Positions 11,810-26,190 are shown, counted from the first letter of the stretch. The stretch: 64,000 nt of DNA from Micropterix aruncella (GCA_944548615.1 OX155965.1:25534946-25598945); one strand, 5' to 3'. The notes: generated by a model not told the origin, from the letters alone. A program made the numbers and translations.

Positions 11810-13830
11810 CAATGTTTTTATGCGGATTGTAGTAACATACTATAAGCAATATAATTAACGATGCCCGTGCCCGCAGGACCCATAAATATAATAGTTTCTT
11901 TTCGTGTTTCGTTACTTGTACATTTTTGAACAGAAAATCTTTTGTTTTTTTTATGAATCACACCGGATTTCAAATTCAAATTTTAACGAGGTCGTTCCAC
12001 ATAGAGATATAGAAACCCAAAACTATTATATCGATACTAGAGACGGCGTGTCTAAAATTTTGTATGGAATTGATCAAGATTATTTTATTTATTTTTATAG
12101 TAGGTAGAATAGGTAGCCAAATATCCAAGATACGATGCAAAAACCCATTTATAACGCAATGGAAGCCTATACTCTATGCAATGAGGAATCCATTGACGGT
12201 ATTCTATGTGACATTCTCATAAAGGCCTCTCTCATTAGTCATAATAATCGCTAAAGAAATATTAATTTAAAAATCTTTCAATAATCTCAAAATCATAAAG
12301 TTGAACCAAAACCTTTCGGAGTTTTTGCGGTTTTTAAAGTTTTTATTTCTTGCTCATAAATTGTTTGCAAACGATTCAATAGTGGAATTATTGACTTAAC
12401 AAAGAGAAAAAAATGACATCCTACTTCAATAAATAAGCACATTACTAGGGCAAATTACACAACGGTCATCGCTAAACTTGGAAATTAAATGACTTCTTTA
12501 CACATACCGGCTTGGAACATTAATGGATTATCTCCAAATCAAATTATGTTGCAAATATTTTGCTGAATTTCACTAAAAAGCTACTTCCGAAGGCTTCACT
12601 TAAAAGGCTCCCTTCCGAGTTGACGCGACTAAAAATTTAGATATTTTTGCAATGCCACGCGCCCGCGCGCTTTCGCTATATACAAAAAGATGTATAGGTA
12701 TACCGCGGCGACAAGGGAATACGTCCCACCGTTGGCAGTGGCCAATTACGAATGACGATTTCGGCTTCGCGCGTCGTCTAATATAATCGATTTGGCCTTT
12801 CAATTATAACATAATAAATTATCAAATGAATAGTTTTTTATAAAGTAAAAATTAGATTACAATAATAAAATAACTTAAGATCACTGTGTTATTTTTATAT
12901 CACTCAAAAGTACCTTTAATAAATAGAAAAAAAATAATGTTTGGCCATAACATTTCTGGAAATTACGTAATTTCAAACATTTTTTTCTTATATTTTTTGT
13001 ATGGAAGTTCCGAAAACTGTCTTGGTACTGTGCAAATAGACCATACGCTGGTGTAAATAGTATTTTTTATTATTGAGAATCATGTCTAGGTTTTTCAAAA
13101 ACTGAAGACAAATCTCGCTCGTTTTTATTTTTTTTGGAAAACAGTAACAGAATAAAGATAATTTACAATTAATAAGGAAATAATTTACCAATTTCGTTTT
13201 GGCGAAATGATAGCTTAAGGACCGGGTTTTTAAAATCCGGCATAATTGTAATAAAATTCTTTTTCGTGTTCTCACAACCAGGCCTCAAAATTACGCTTCA
13301 TATAGTTTTTGGCCGCCACGGCTGGCACGGCCTCTTAAGTAGCGTCGGCTCTGCGCCTACGACGCGGTCCTAGTGTACGCGTTGGTCCCACTTCCACTCT
13401 TACAGGTGGATATTCATTAGGTTCGCGCATCAACTATAGCTATATTTTTATAGTGGATACGTTCGCGCTCCTGGAGCGTGCAACATTGCACGCTCCGCGG
13501 CGAGCGCTCCAAGCGGTGGCGGTAAATGCGCGAACACAACGTGGTGTGCAGTGCGTTCGTGGACGCGAGCAAAGTGAGACGCTGGTGGGTACGTCTCGCG
13601 CATCACGTTCGGTGTCCAGTAAACGCGAATCCATCGCTATGCTCTAATCGAGAAGTACCGAAATTATACAGCGCTGTGGGATCCGAAAAATGAGAAATTC
13701 CAAAATTAATTCTAGCGACGACATGATCGCTCAACGTTCGAATGAAAGCTGCGTAGCACTTGTTGTTCTTGAGATGATGCGCGCGCTGTCTCCATTTGAG
13801 CAGACGCAGAAGCGCGGAGCAGAGTTGATG
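11810..13830. other. Unassigned part of duplicated segment A
   Basis: AT-rich background with GC-rich islands near 12640-12790 and 13320-13640. In copy B the first island is an open plus frame at 20588-20797 (with RRQGNTSHRWQWPITNDDFG); copy A has a stop in it. The second island is open on both strands (13440-13647). I recognise no protein. Old exons or TE fragments are both possible. Confidence 0.4.
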
Positions 13831-13839
13831 CGCTAGCCC

Positions 13840-14262
13840 AATGGATACCCACCTTAACATTAGCTCCAAGTGTGTGACCGCTCTCTCGAAGTAAACGTCA
13901 GTGTACTCTCGAAAAAGGTGGAAAAAAAATAAAGCGAAGAAAAGTGTGACCAGTCCTCCTAATCAAGGCTGGAAGCGCAAACGCTGCATCATATTGGACC
14001 ATGACAACGTCAGCTCTCAGGCGGCCAGACAGACTAACGTTTTAAAGGCGAAAAACTTAAAACTCACGAGCCATCCTCTATGCAGACCCCACTTGACATC
14101 TTGTGACCTTCTTGTTCCCAAAAATTAGAAACCAATTACAACTTCACAAATTTCGTCGCCAGAATGGGCTGTCGAAGAATATTTAAAAAACGTGTTTCGG
14201 AGATCACCATGAAGGAGTTGAATAAATGTTATGAAAACTGGTTTTATACGTGTGTACTAAAA
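13840..14262 (+). pseudogene. Mariner transposase remnant, copy A
   Basis: The plus frame contains KRKRCIILDHDN and later HPLCRPHLTSCDLLVPK. This matches the mariner block around the second and third catalytic aspartates (LLHDNA...HPPYSPDLAPCD). Only 33 residues separate the two aspartates instead of the usual 34. After a stop, WAVEEYLKNVF and ELNKCYENWFYTCV resemble the C-terminus. It is frameshifted, lacks the N-terminal domain and is inactive. The same fragment is in copy B. Confidence 0.8.
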
Positions 14263-14580
14263 AGTGAAAAAGTGTACTAAACTCACGGAGAAGATTTTGA
14301 GAAACAATAAATTGGTTTTTGACCATTCACTGTATTTTACTTCCCCCGTCTACCAATTGACCAGGAAAGAAAATATTGTGAACGCGCTAAAAGAAATCGA
14401 AATGAAAACGGAAATATCTATTCTGTGTCTCCCTGAGACGATTAAGACCATTTCCAGATAGAAGTCTGTCTACGAGTCTGTGTGTCTTTATTGCTCCACA
14501 ATAGCGCCCAAAAGCTTATTCCGATTGAGCTGACATTTGGTATGCAGGCATCATTTGGTCATGGCAAGGGTTGAATAGTG

Positions 14581-14875
14581 GCGACCCAACCACTATGCCA
14601 CTATTGTGGCATAGTGGCTAGGTCGCCTGATCTTATATTGTAAGGTCTGGGTTCGAATCCAGACTGGGTCACCATTTTCCGTTGGGATCAAATTAACGAA
14701 ATTGCATTGTCAAATTCTATCGATCGAATGCAATAACAAGACACACACTTACACACATGTTACAAGCACACATACATATACACACATCATAGTAGGGTTG
14801 GTTGTAAGAGATTGTCACATGACAATAAACCGGTCCATTGTGAAATTCCACAAAAAAAATATAAACAAACAAACA
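14581..14875 (+). repeat. tRNA-derived SINE-like repeat, copy A
   Basis: A-box-like TGGCATAGTGG at 14607-14617 and B-box GGTTCGAATCC at 14650-14660 form a polymerase III type promoter. The body includes GTTGGTTGTAAGAGATTGTC and the tail is (AAAC)n. The head also forms a hairpin: CCACTATGCCAC pairs perfectly with GTGGCATAGTGG, extended by GCGACC/GGTCGC. Related copies are at 22469 and 26684. Confidence 0.7.
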
Positions 14876-14879
14876 AACA

Positions 14880-16380
14880 AAAGATTATGGTTGAAATCGC
14901 TCCACCGGTCATATCGTCCTCGAAATTTTGGACTTAAAGATTTGAAATTTGGTACACAGATCTGGACCGAAATCACATTGTAAAATTTTGGTTGAAATAT
15001 CTCGTATACAAGCTGCACAAATAATATTAAAATTTTGCTACACAAATGTGTGGGGGAATCAAATATTTAAATTTGCAACGTAACACGTTTGAAATTTAAA
15101 TGTCCATTGCGTTGTGACGCTCGTTCGAAATTGGAATATTTTAACGGCGAATTATACGGCGAAGCGCGTTTGCATTTCGATTTTTAAATTGATTGACATG
15201 ACGTCCTTGGCTATAATTGCCTGGGAAAGTCTTGGGGTCGCACAGCCGATTTTTTCTTTTTCGTTCTGGAAACTTTCTGTGTGGCCATTGTATAGCTCTA
15301 CTTTAATCTGTGTTCGCGCGAAGGGACTAAGCACTCATGAGGGGCTTGGAAATAGAGCAGGAAAGAGCAGAGCGCCCTGTACGTGACTCACATTTATGAA
15401 ATACCGGTGGCGTGTTTATTGGGCAGACCTTGACGTCGTCCTGACAACGACTAGGGGCGTGAATGATCGATTATTTGTCGCACAATATCGATTGAAACGG
15501 GCCGACATCGACTATTGGCGGATACAATGATCAACATGAAGAAATTAGGTGGACAAAATTATGCGATCAAAAAAACTTAATTGCGTTCAAACGAGAATGG
15601 ACATTTTGGGCCCACTTTTCCAATAGCTGTAAATCATATACAAATCTCTTTATGTAGAACATTATATAACCGACTGATTGGCTGAAGACTGTCGGACTTG
15701 CGCTTAAATACAACAAAAAAAGGAAAGTCGAAACGACTTGTTACAGTATGGCATTTAATTTTTTTAAAGTTAATAATAAATAGATGAGCTGCATAGTATT
15801 ATTATAGGTACTATCCTATGTTATAAACGAACGTTACTTTTGTCAATCATTTTTTATTGATTTTCTTGATTTAATTGATTTTATTGAATGTCTCTTTATT
15901 TGAAAAAACAACAGATATACATCAGTCTTACGTACTAGATATAATATTACATTGAGTTATTTGATGTAAATCTAAAAACGTTTTCTACTTATTATTAACC
16001 CCTCTCCTCGCGGAGTAAAAATTCAGCTGTCCCATTCGCGCGCGACCTTTTCGCGCGCAAAATCGACGACCTAGATAAAAACGACCATAACTTGTAAACC
16101 ACTATACGGATCATAAAAAGAAGAACTGTAAAATGATCGCATTGAAATTTGACATATAAAACATTATAACCTTATCTCGTAAATCAATTAAGATAATAAT
16201 GGCGACAATGGATTTTTTCGCAAACGGCCTCTATCGTGTCGTCATCACTGGACCAAGTGGACGCCTGTCATTCCAGTGTATTAAAACTTGCATCTCCAAA
16301 AGGACGTCTTTCATTTGTCGGGTTAATTAATTAATTTCCCTACATTGTTATAATCTTCTAATACCTTAAATATTTTATTT
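14880..16380. other. Unassigned part of duplicated segment A
   Basis: 14880-15110 resembles, in reverse orientation, the tail of the C-tract repeat family. The remainder shows no recognisable gene. Confidence 0.45.
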
Positions 16381-16484
16381 TAATTTCAGTTTGGTTTTTT
16401 TGTCCGGTATTTTTGCAGAGGTGAGTTGCTCGAATTGTGATTTACTTAGAAGCATACCATTAAAGCAATTTACAATTTTCACAT

Positions 16485-16633
16485 ATGAGTGCATTATACG
16501 GGGCACCGGCGAGAATAGTGCGTTATTGGTTGAACAATGCGGCGGGCGGAACACATCACAACGACGAGTTCTTTGGGTCGACGGAACGTTCAGCGGGAAA
16601 CAACCGAGCAGATCAGGGCAGTCGAGCTTATGG
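16485..16633 (+). CDS. Possible first coding exon, unrecognised (copy A)
   Basis: Starting at ATG 16485 the frame reads MSALYGAPARIVRYWLNNAA onward for 50 codons. At its end comes G|GTAAAGAG, a good splice donor, one codon before a stop. GC content is clearly above the flanks. A pyrimidine-rich acceptor-like TTTTAATTTCAG lies upstream at about 16378-16389. A second 108-codon frame overlaps it. I do not recognise the product, and the identical copy B adds no evolutionary evidence. Confidence 0.2.
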
Positions 16634-17599
16634 GTAAAGAGTGAATTAATGAGGAGAAGTTTTATAAGAGTACGTCTCGTCTTCAGAGATTGGCATTCAA
16701 AAAAGTGTCGAAAATAGGTATACTATGTAATAAATTAGAATACAGCTATCACTCCAGAACAGACTGTGGTCGGTCTAGTGAAGTTGATAAAATCCAACAA
16801 ATCGATAATTGCTTTGCTTCGCGAACAATGTTCAAATATTTGTGTGTATATGTTTCTACACCATTTTAATGCATAATTGTAAAAAATCTGTTTTTTCTTT
16901 CTAAATAAGAAATACCTACATAAAAAAATATATTGTTCCATTAAAATATGTACACCTTTCTAACATTATAAACTTAATTCCTATTAGAATGTGGGCCTAA
17001 AGTGTCATTTGTGTTGTTATCGTATCTATCGTGAAAACTCCAATCTGCCCGATTAATGTGTGCATAAAAAGTAAAGCTTTAACGAAGAAGTTTATTTAGC
17101 GTATAAAATTAAAAAAAAGATCGAGTGTCAAAATCGATTACGCCCACTTTCCTATCGCCAAGGGCGTGATCGCTGAAAATAGGGGTATAAAAATGCAACG
17201 TCACGACCACCGCGCATATGTTTATTTTAGTATCGGATAAGCCTTCAATCGCCTTAAATGTCTTCTTCTGCCTTTACCCGCCTCCATCAAAAGGTCGTTA
17301 AATTAAATAATTCAGGCTTTTATGATTATTTCTATTTGATCTCAGCGACTGGCGGCGTAAAGCTATATCTATATTATGTTCTTTATTTATATTATAAATA
17401 TTCCCACGACAAAAGTCGATGCGTTGTGATCTTAATTATTTTGCCGAACTTGTAGTCAAAATGAAACCATTCGATTCGGGTAGTGACAAAGAGAAAAATC
17501 ATCCCACTTTTATTACCGCCACAGACTGCGGCGCACGACGATACACGCTTACGTTTCACACGGTAGCTACGTGGTTCGATGTTGCGATGCGGTAATTAA

Positions 17600-18150
17600 C
17601 AAATCGGTTGGGTCGCCCTAAGACTTTCCCGACAAGTAGACAACCCTACCCCTCCCCCAACGCTAAACTTCTTCCCCTTATCGCCCCTCTCCCACCAACC
17701 CCAACCCCCTTCCCCGAGCGTAAATCCCCCTCACCCCCGAAAGTGAATGTGTACAATTACAATCGCAAGCGTATTCGTAGATTCTGTAGTCTTTTAGTAA
17801 TATTTTCGTACTACATTGCTCGTGGTTTTATAATGGTATTTTTTCAATATGATGTAGTATTTTCTTAAATATGGCGGAGTTTAAAAATTATTTGTGTCGC
17901 TTGTATATGATATATGGCAACCAAAATTTCAAAATATGGTTTCGACTCAACAACTCATCTGTGTGCCGAATTTCAACTCTTTAAGTCCAATATTTCGAGA
18001 TTGAAGTATGACTAGATTTCAACCACAATCTTTTAAATTTTTTCCATGACCAAATGATGCATGCCTTCATGTCAATTTTTAGCTTAATCTGATGAAGCAT
18101 TTAAGCACTATCGTGAAGAAATGCGCACAAATAGATAGGAAAATCATCTG
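17600..18150 (+). repeat. C-tract repeat family, copy in segment A
   Basis: Starts with CCCTAAGACTTTCCCG, then a cytosine-rich tract (17640-17745), then a TATGGCGGAGTT / CTTGTATATGA body. It ends around the phrase GATGAAGCATTTAAGCACTATCG. Related copies: 25490-26040, 31365-31735, 59357-59830 and, reversed, 62232-62400. The proline-rich open frame through the C-tract is a by-product. Confidence 0.65.
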
Positions 18151-18300
18151 GAAAAAATGCGCATTCACAACACTTTGATTAATGGTCGGTCTGTGGGCCG
18201 GGACGTGAAATAAAATATTATTCTAATATTGTACTAAAAAGTTAATAATAATTGGTTATATCTCTGGTCGTCGCGGCCGAATTTCCTTATAAATGTTAAT

Positions 18301-18500
18301 NNNNNNNNNNNNNNNNNNNNNNNNNNNNNNNNNNNNNNNNNNNNNNNNNNNNNNNNNNNNNNNNNNNNNNNNNNNNNNNNNNNNNNNNNNNNNNNNNNNN
18401 NNNNNNNNNNNNNNNNNNNNNNNNNNNNNNNNNNNNNNNNNNNNNNNNNNNNNNNNNNNNNNNNNNNNNNNNNNNNNNNNNNNNNNNNNNNNNNNNNNNN
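18301..18500. other. Assembly gap, exactly 200 N
   Basis: A round-number gap immediately at the end of duplicated copy A. The true sequence and size are unknown. Confidence 1.
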
Positions 18501-18656
18501 ATAGTTAATGTCCTCTTTAAATACTTAGGGCAGCAGCACCTGTTTCCGCAATTGATAACTTGTGATGTTCTTAGTTATTGCTCACTGCAGCCGAATTATT
18601 GTATGCCCTTGGATGTAATAAGTATAGGAGGATGGTTTCTGTAACAGAAATGGATG

Positions 18657-18658
<2 letters not shown>

Positions 18659-18739
<81 letters not shown>
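18659..18739. repeat. (TA)n microsatellite
   Basis: TA run on the left side of the palindrome at 18762-18893. Confidence 0.95.
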
Positions 18740-18761
18740 TGATATTTTAAGTGTGTAAATT

Positions 18762-19468
<707 letters not shown>

Positions 19469-19482
19469 TAATTTAATAAAAT

Positions 19483-19849
19483 ATACAGGTTGAGTTTTAA
19501 TTAACCGGCATCTTTCAGGGGGGTGAATCAGTACGAGTAACTAAGCATTTTTTTTTTAATTTGAAGAGCTTGATAGAACTCCTAAATAAAAGTTTGACAA
19601 GAGTTTGAGCGTCTATAGTCTATAAGCAATATTTGTCTATGAGCATCTATAAGCAATATTTGCGATGTTTTACCTACCGCTAGATAGTGCATCGTGCTCA
19701 GCGCTTGTTATACTATTTTTCATAAAATTTAAATTCTCAAACAATTAAAAAAAAAAAAAATTTTTTTTTACAAATTATTATTAAAAGTTGTATAGTTGTT
19801 TGTATGATTCCACTTTGAATGATGCCAATTAATTAAAAGTCATCCTGTA
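19483..19849. mobile_element. MITE with ACAGG..CCTGT ends, copy B
   Basis: Same element as 11465-11806, lengthened by a ~45-base partial tandem repeat of CTATAAGCAATATTTG near 19615-19660. Confidence 0.7.
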
Positions 19850-21734
19850 TATTCGATGTTTTTATGCGGATTGTAGTAACATACTATAAGCAATATAATT
19901 AACGATGCCTGTGCCCGCAGGACCCATAAATATAATAGTTTCTTTTCGTGTTTCGTTATTTGTACTTTTTTGAACAGAAAATCTTTTGTTTTTTTATGAA
20001 TCACACCGGATTTCAAATTCAAATTTTAACGAGGTCGTTCCACATAAAGATATAGAAACCCAAAACTATTATATCGATACTAGAGACGGCGTGTCTAAAA
20101 TTTTGTATGGAATTGATCAAGATTATTTTATTTATTTTTATAGTAGGTAGAATAGGTAGCCAAATATCCAAGATACGATGCAAAAACCCATTTATAACGC
20201 AATGGAAGCCTATACTCTATGCAATGAGGAATCCATTGTCGGTATTCTATGTGACATTCTCATAAAGGCCTCTCTCATTAGTCATAATAATCGCTAAAGA
20301 AATATTAATTTAAAAATCTTTCAATAATCTCAAAATCAAAAAGTTGAACCAAAACCTTTCGGAGTTTTTGCGGTTTTTAAAGTTTTTATTTCTTGCTCAT
20401 AAATTGTTTGCAAACGATTCAATAGTGGAATTATTGACTTAACAAAGAGAAAAAAATGACATCCTACTTCAATAAATAAGCACATTACTAGGGCAAATTA
20501 CACAACGGTCATCGCTAAACTTGGAAATTAAATGACTTCTTTACGCATACCTGCGGATTATCTCCAAATATTCGTGATGCAAATGTTTTGCTGAATTTCA
20601 CTAAAAAGCTACTTAAGGCTCCCTTCCGAGTTGACGCGACCAAAAATTCAGACATTTTTGCAATGCCACGCGCCCGCGCGCTTTCGATATATACAAAAAG
20701 ATGTATAGGTATACCGCGGCGACAAGGGAATACGTCCCACCGTTGGCAGTGGCCAATTACGAATGACGATTTCGGCTTCGCGCGTCTTCTAATATAATCG
20801 ATTTGGCTTTTCAATTATAATATAATAAATGATCAAATGAATAGTTTTTTATAAAGTAAAAATTAGATTACAATAATAAAATAACTTAAGATCACTGTGT
20901 TATTTTTATATGACTCAAAGGTACCTTTAATAATTAGAAAAAAAAATAATGTTTGGCCATAACATTTCTGGAAATTACGTAATTTCAAACATTTTTTTCT
21001 TATATTTTTTGTATGGAAGTTCCAAATACTGTCTTGGTACTATGCAAATAGACCATACGCTGGTGTAAATAGTATTTTTTTATTATTGAGAATCATCTCT
21101 AGGTTTTTCAAAAACTGAAGACAAATCTCGCTCGTTTTTATTTTTTTGGAAAACAGTAACAGAATAAAGATAATTTACAATTAATAAGGAAATAATAATA
21201 GTTTTTGGCCGCCACGGCTGGCACGGCCTCTTAAGTAGCTTCGGCTCTGCGCCTACGACGCGGTCCTAGTGTACGCGTTGGTCCCACTTCCACTCTTACA
21301 GGTGGATATTCATTAGGTTCGCGCATCAACTATAGCTATATTTTTATAGTGGATACGTTCGCGCTCCTGGAGCGTGCAACATTGCACGCTCCGCGGCGAG
21401 CGCTCCAAGCGGTGGCGGTAAATGCGCGAACACAACGTGGTGTGCAGTGCGTTCGTGGACGCGAGCAAAGTGAGACGCTGGTGGGTACGTCTCGCGCATC
21501 ACGTTCGTCCAGTAAACGCGAATCCATCGCTATGCTCTAATCGAGAAGTACCGAAATTATACAGCGCTGTGGGATCCCAAAAATGAGAAATTCCAAAATT
21601 AATTCTAGCGACGACATGATCGCTCAACGTTCGAATGAAAGCTGCGTAGCACTTGTTGTTCTTGAGATGATGCGCGCGCTGTCTCCATTTGAGCAGACGC
21701 AGAAGCGCGGAGCAGAGTTGATGCGCTAGCCCAA

Positions 21735-22150
21735 TGGATACCCACCTTGACATTAGCTCCAAGTGTGTGACCGCTCTCTCGAAGTAAACGTCAGTCTCGA
21801 AAAAGGTGGAAAAAAAATAAAGCGATGAAAAGTGTGACCAGTCCTCCTAATCAAGGCTGGAAGCGCAAACGCTGCATCATATTGGACCATGACATTGTCA
21901 GCTCTCAGGCGGCCAGACAGACTAACGTTTTAAAGGCGAAAAACTTAAAACTCACGAGCTATCCTCCATGCAGACCCCACTTGACATCTTGTGACCTTCT
22001 TGTTCCCAAAAATTAGAAACCAATTACGACTTCATAATTTTCGTCGCCAGAATGGGCTGTCGAAGAATATTTAAAAAACGTGTTTCGGAGATCACCATGA
22101 AGGAGTTGAATAAATGTTATGAAAACTGGTTTTATACGTGTGTACTAAAA
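21735..22150 (+). pseudogene. Mariner transposase remnant, copy B
   Basis: Same fragment as 13840-14262. It contains KRKRCIILDHDI, where the asparagine after the second catalytic aspartate is changed, and PHLTSCDLLVPK. It is inactive. Confidence 0.8.
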
Positions 22151-22468
22151 AGTGAAAAAGTGTACTAAACTCATGGAGAAGATTTTGAGAAACAATAAAT
22201 TGATTTTTGACCATTCACTGTATTTTACTTCCCCCGTCTACCAATTGACCAGGAAAGAAAATATTGTGAACGCGCTAAAAGAAATCGAAATGAAAACGGA
22301 AATATCTATTTTGTGTCCCACTGAGACGATTAAGACCATTTCCAGATAGAAGTCTGTCTACGAGTCTGTGTGTCTTTATTGCTCCACAATAGCGCCCAAA
22401 AGCTTGTTCCGATTGAGCTGACATTTGGTATGCAGGCATCATTTGGTCATGGCAAGGGTTGAATAGTG

Positions 22469-22765
22469 GCGACCCAACCACTATGCCACTATTGTGGCAT
22501 AGTGGCTAGGTCGCCTGATCTTATATTGTAAGGTCTGGGTTCGAATCCCGACTGGGTCACCATTTTCCGTTGGGATCAAATTAACGAAATTGCATTGTCA
22601 AATTCTATCGATCGAATGCAATAACAAGACACACACTTACACACATGTTACAAGCACACATACATATACACACATCATAGTAGGGTTGGTTGTAAGAGAT
22701 TGTCACATGACAATAAACCGGTCCATTGTGAAATTCGACAAAAAAAAATATAAACAAACAAACAA
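22469..22765 (+). repeat. tRNA-derived SINE-like repeat, copy B
   Basis: A-box-like TGGCATAGTGG at 22495-22505 and B-box GGTTCGAATCC at 22538-22548, with the same hairpin head and AAAC tail as copy A. Confidence 0.7.
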
Positions 22766-24375
22766 ACGAAAGATTATGGTTGAAATCGCTCCACCTGTCA
22801 TATCGTCCTCGAAATTTTGGACTTAAAGATTTGAAATTTGGTACACAGATCTGGACCGAAATCACATTGTAAAATTTTGGTTGAAATATCTCGTATACAA
22901 GCCGCACAAATAATATTAAAATTTTGTTACACAAATGTGTGGGGGAATCAAATATTTAAATTTGCAACGTAACACGTTTGAAATTTAAATGACCATTGCG
23001 TTGTGACGCTCGTTCGAAATTGGAATATTTTAACGGCGAATTATACGGCGAAGCGCGTTTGCATTTCGATTTTTAAATTGATTGACATGACGTCCTTGGC
23101 TATAATTGCCTGGGAAAGTCTTGGGGTGGCACAGCCGATTTTTTTCTTATTCGTTCTGGAAACTTTCTGTGTGGCCATTGTATAGCTCTACTTTAATCTG
23201 TGTTCACGCGAAGGGACTAAGCACTCATGAGGGGCTTGGAAATAGAGCAGGAAAGAGCAGAGCGCCCTGTACGTGACTCACATTTATGAAATACCGGTGG
23301 CGTGTTTATTGGGCAGACCTTGACGTCGTCCTGACAACGACTAGGGGCGTGAATGATCGATTATTTGTCGCACAATATCGATTGAAACGGGCCGACATCG
23401 ACTATTGGCGGATACAATGATCAACATGAAGAAATTAGGTGGACAAAATTATGCGATCAAAAAAACTTAATTGCGTTCAAACGAGAATGGACATTTTGGG
23501 CCCACTTTTCCAATAGCTGTAAATCATATACAAATCTCTTTATGTAGAACATTATATAACCGACTGATTGGCTGAAGACTGTCGGACTTGCGCTTAAATA
23601 CAACAAAAAAAGGAAAGTCGAAACGACTTGTTACAGTATGGCATTTAATTTTTTTAAAGTTAATAATAAATAGATGAGCTGCATAGTATTATTATAGGTA
23701 CTATCCTATGTTATAAACGAACGTTACTTTTGTCAATCATTTTTTATTGATTTTCTTGATTTAATTGATTTTATTGAATGTCTCTTTATTTGAAAAAACA
23801 ACAGATTTACATCAGTCTTACGTACTAGATATAATATTACATTGAGTTATTTGATGTAAATCTAAAAACGTTTTCTACTTATTATTAACCCCCTCTCCTC
23901 GCGGAGTAAAAATTCAGCTGTCCCATTCGCGCGCGACCTTTTCGCGCGCAAAATCGACGACCTTGATAAAAACGACCATAACTTGTAAACCACTATACGG
24001 ATCATAAAAAGAAGAACTGTAAAATGATCGCATTGAAATTTGACATATAAAACATTATAACCTTATCTCGTAAATCAATTAAGATAATAATGGCGACAAT
24101 GGATTTTTTCGCAAACGGCCTCTATCGTGTCGTCATCACTGGACCAAGTGGACGCCTGTCATTCCAGTGTATTAAAACTTGCATCTCCAAAAGGACGTCT
24201 TTCATTTGTCGGGTTAATTAATTAATTTACCTACATTGTTATAATCTTCTAATACCTTAAATATTTTATTTTAATTTCAGTTTGGTTTTTTTGTCCGGTA
24301 TTTTTGCAGAGGTGAGTTGCTCGAATTGTGATTTACTTAGAAGCATACCATTAAAGCAATTTACAATTTTCACAT

Positions 24376-24524
24376 ATGAGTGCATTATACGGGGCACCGG
24401 CGAGAATAGTGCGTTATTGGTTGAACAATGCGGCGGGCGGAACACATCACAACGACGAGTTCTTTGGGTCGACGGAACGTTCAGCGGGAAACAACCGAGC
24501 AGATCAGGGCAGTCGAGCTTATGG
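24376..24524 (+). CDS. Possible first coding exon, unrecognised (copy B)
   Basis: Identical in frame to 16485-16633: ATG, 50 codons, then G|GTAAAGAG. If the two segments are alleles this is one exon, not two. Confidence 0.2.
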
Positions 24525-25489
24525 GTAAAGAGTGAATTAATGAGGAGAAGTTTTATAAGAGTACGTCTCGTCTTCAGAGATTGGCATTCAAAAAAGTGTC
24601 GAAAATAGGTATACTATGTAATAAATTAGAATACAGCTATCACTCCAGAACAGACTGTGGTCGGTCTAGTGAAGTTGATAAAATCCAACAAATCGATAAT
24701 TGCTTTGCTTCGCGAACAATGTTCAAATATTTGTGTGTATATGTTTCTACACCATTTTAATGCATAATTGTAAAAATTCTGTTTTTTCTTTCTAAATAAG
24801 AAATACCTACATAAAAAAATATATTGTGCCATTAAAATATGTACACCTTTCTAACATTATAAACTTAATTCCTATTAGAATGTGGGCCTAAAGTGTCATT
24901 TGTGTTGTTATCGTATCTATCGTGAAAACTCCAATCTGCCCGATTAATGTGTGCATAAAAAGTAAAATAACGAAGAAGTTTATTTAGCGTATAAAATTAA
25001 AAAAAAGATCGAGTGTCAAAATCGATTACGCCCACTTTCCTATCGCCAAGGGCGTGATCGCTGAAAATAGGGGTATAAAAATGCAACGTCACGACCACCG
25101 CGCATATGTTTATTTTAGTATCGGATAAGCCTTCAATCGCCTTAAATGTCTTCTTCTGCCTTTACCCGCCTCCATCAAAAGGTCGTTAAATTAAATAATT
25201 CAGGCTTTTATGATTATTTCTATTTGATCTCAGCGACTGGCGGCGTAAAGCTATATCTATATTATGTTCTTTATTTATATTATAAATATTCCCACGACAA
25301 AAGTCGATGCGTTGTGATCTTAATTATTTTGCCGAACTTGTAGTCAAAATGAAACCATTCGATTCGGGTAGTGACAAAGAGAAAAATCATCCCACTTTTA
25401 TTACCGCCACAGACTGCGGCGCACGACGATACACGCTTACGTTTCACACGGTAGCTACGTGGTTCGATGTTGCGATGCGGTAATTAACA

Positions 25490-26040
25490 AATCGGTTGGG
25501 TCGCCCTAAGACTTTCCCGACAAGTAGACAACCCTACCCCTCCCCCAACGCTAAACTTCTTCCCCTTATCGCCCCTCTCCCACCAACCCCAACCCCCTTC
25601 CCCGAGCGTAAATCCCCCTCGCCCCCGAAAGTGAATGTGTACAATTACAATCGCAAGCGTATTCGTAGATTCTGTAGTCTTTTAGTAATATTTTCGTACT
25701 ACATTGCTCGTGGTTTTATAATGGTATTTTTTCAATATGATGTAGTATTTTCTTAAATATGGCGGAGTTTAAAAATTATTTGTGTCGCTTGTATATGATA
25801 TATGGCAACCAAAATTTCAAAATATGGTTTCGACTCAACAACTCATCTGTGTGCCGAATTTCAACTCTTTAAGTCCAATATTTCGAGATTGAAGTATGAC
25901 TAGATTTCAACCACAATCTTTTAAATTTTTTCCATGACCAAATGATGCATGCCTTCATGTCAATTTTTAGCTTAATCTGATGAAGCATTTAAGCACTATC
26001 GTGAAGAAATGCGCACAAATAGATAGGAAAATGATCTGGA
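25490..26040 (+). repeat. C-tract repeat family, copy in segment B
   Basis: Duplicate of 17600-18150 with only scattered base changes. Confidence 0.65.
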
Positions 26041-26190
26041 AAAAATGCGCATTCACAACACTTTGATTAATGGTCGGTCTGTGGGCCGGGACGTGAAATA
26101 AAATATTATTCTAATATTGTACTAAAAAGTTAATAATAATTGGTTATATCTCTGGTCGTCGCGGCCGAATTTCCTTATAAATGTTAATAG

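Larger units (their letters stand above)
11447..18300 (+). repeat. Long duplicated segment, copy A
   Basis: Matches 19465-26190 over its whole length with small differences. The offset is about 8018 at the start and falls to about 7888-7896 after a ~110-bp indel (13190-13302 present here, absent in B). It is cut off at its right end by the N gap. Both copies begin right after a (TA)n tract. Either a tandem segmental duplication or two haplotypes left side by side in the assembly. Confidence 0.9.

Noticed and set aside
14607..14665. A functional tRNA gene
   Set aside because: A- and B-box words are present, but I cannot fold a full cloverleaf, and the body and AAAC tail are those of a SINE.
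17608..17868. Proline-rich 86-residue protein
   Set aside because: It is read through the C-rich tract of an interspersed repeat and recurs only because the segment is duplicated.
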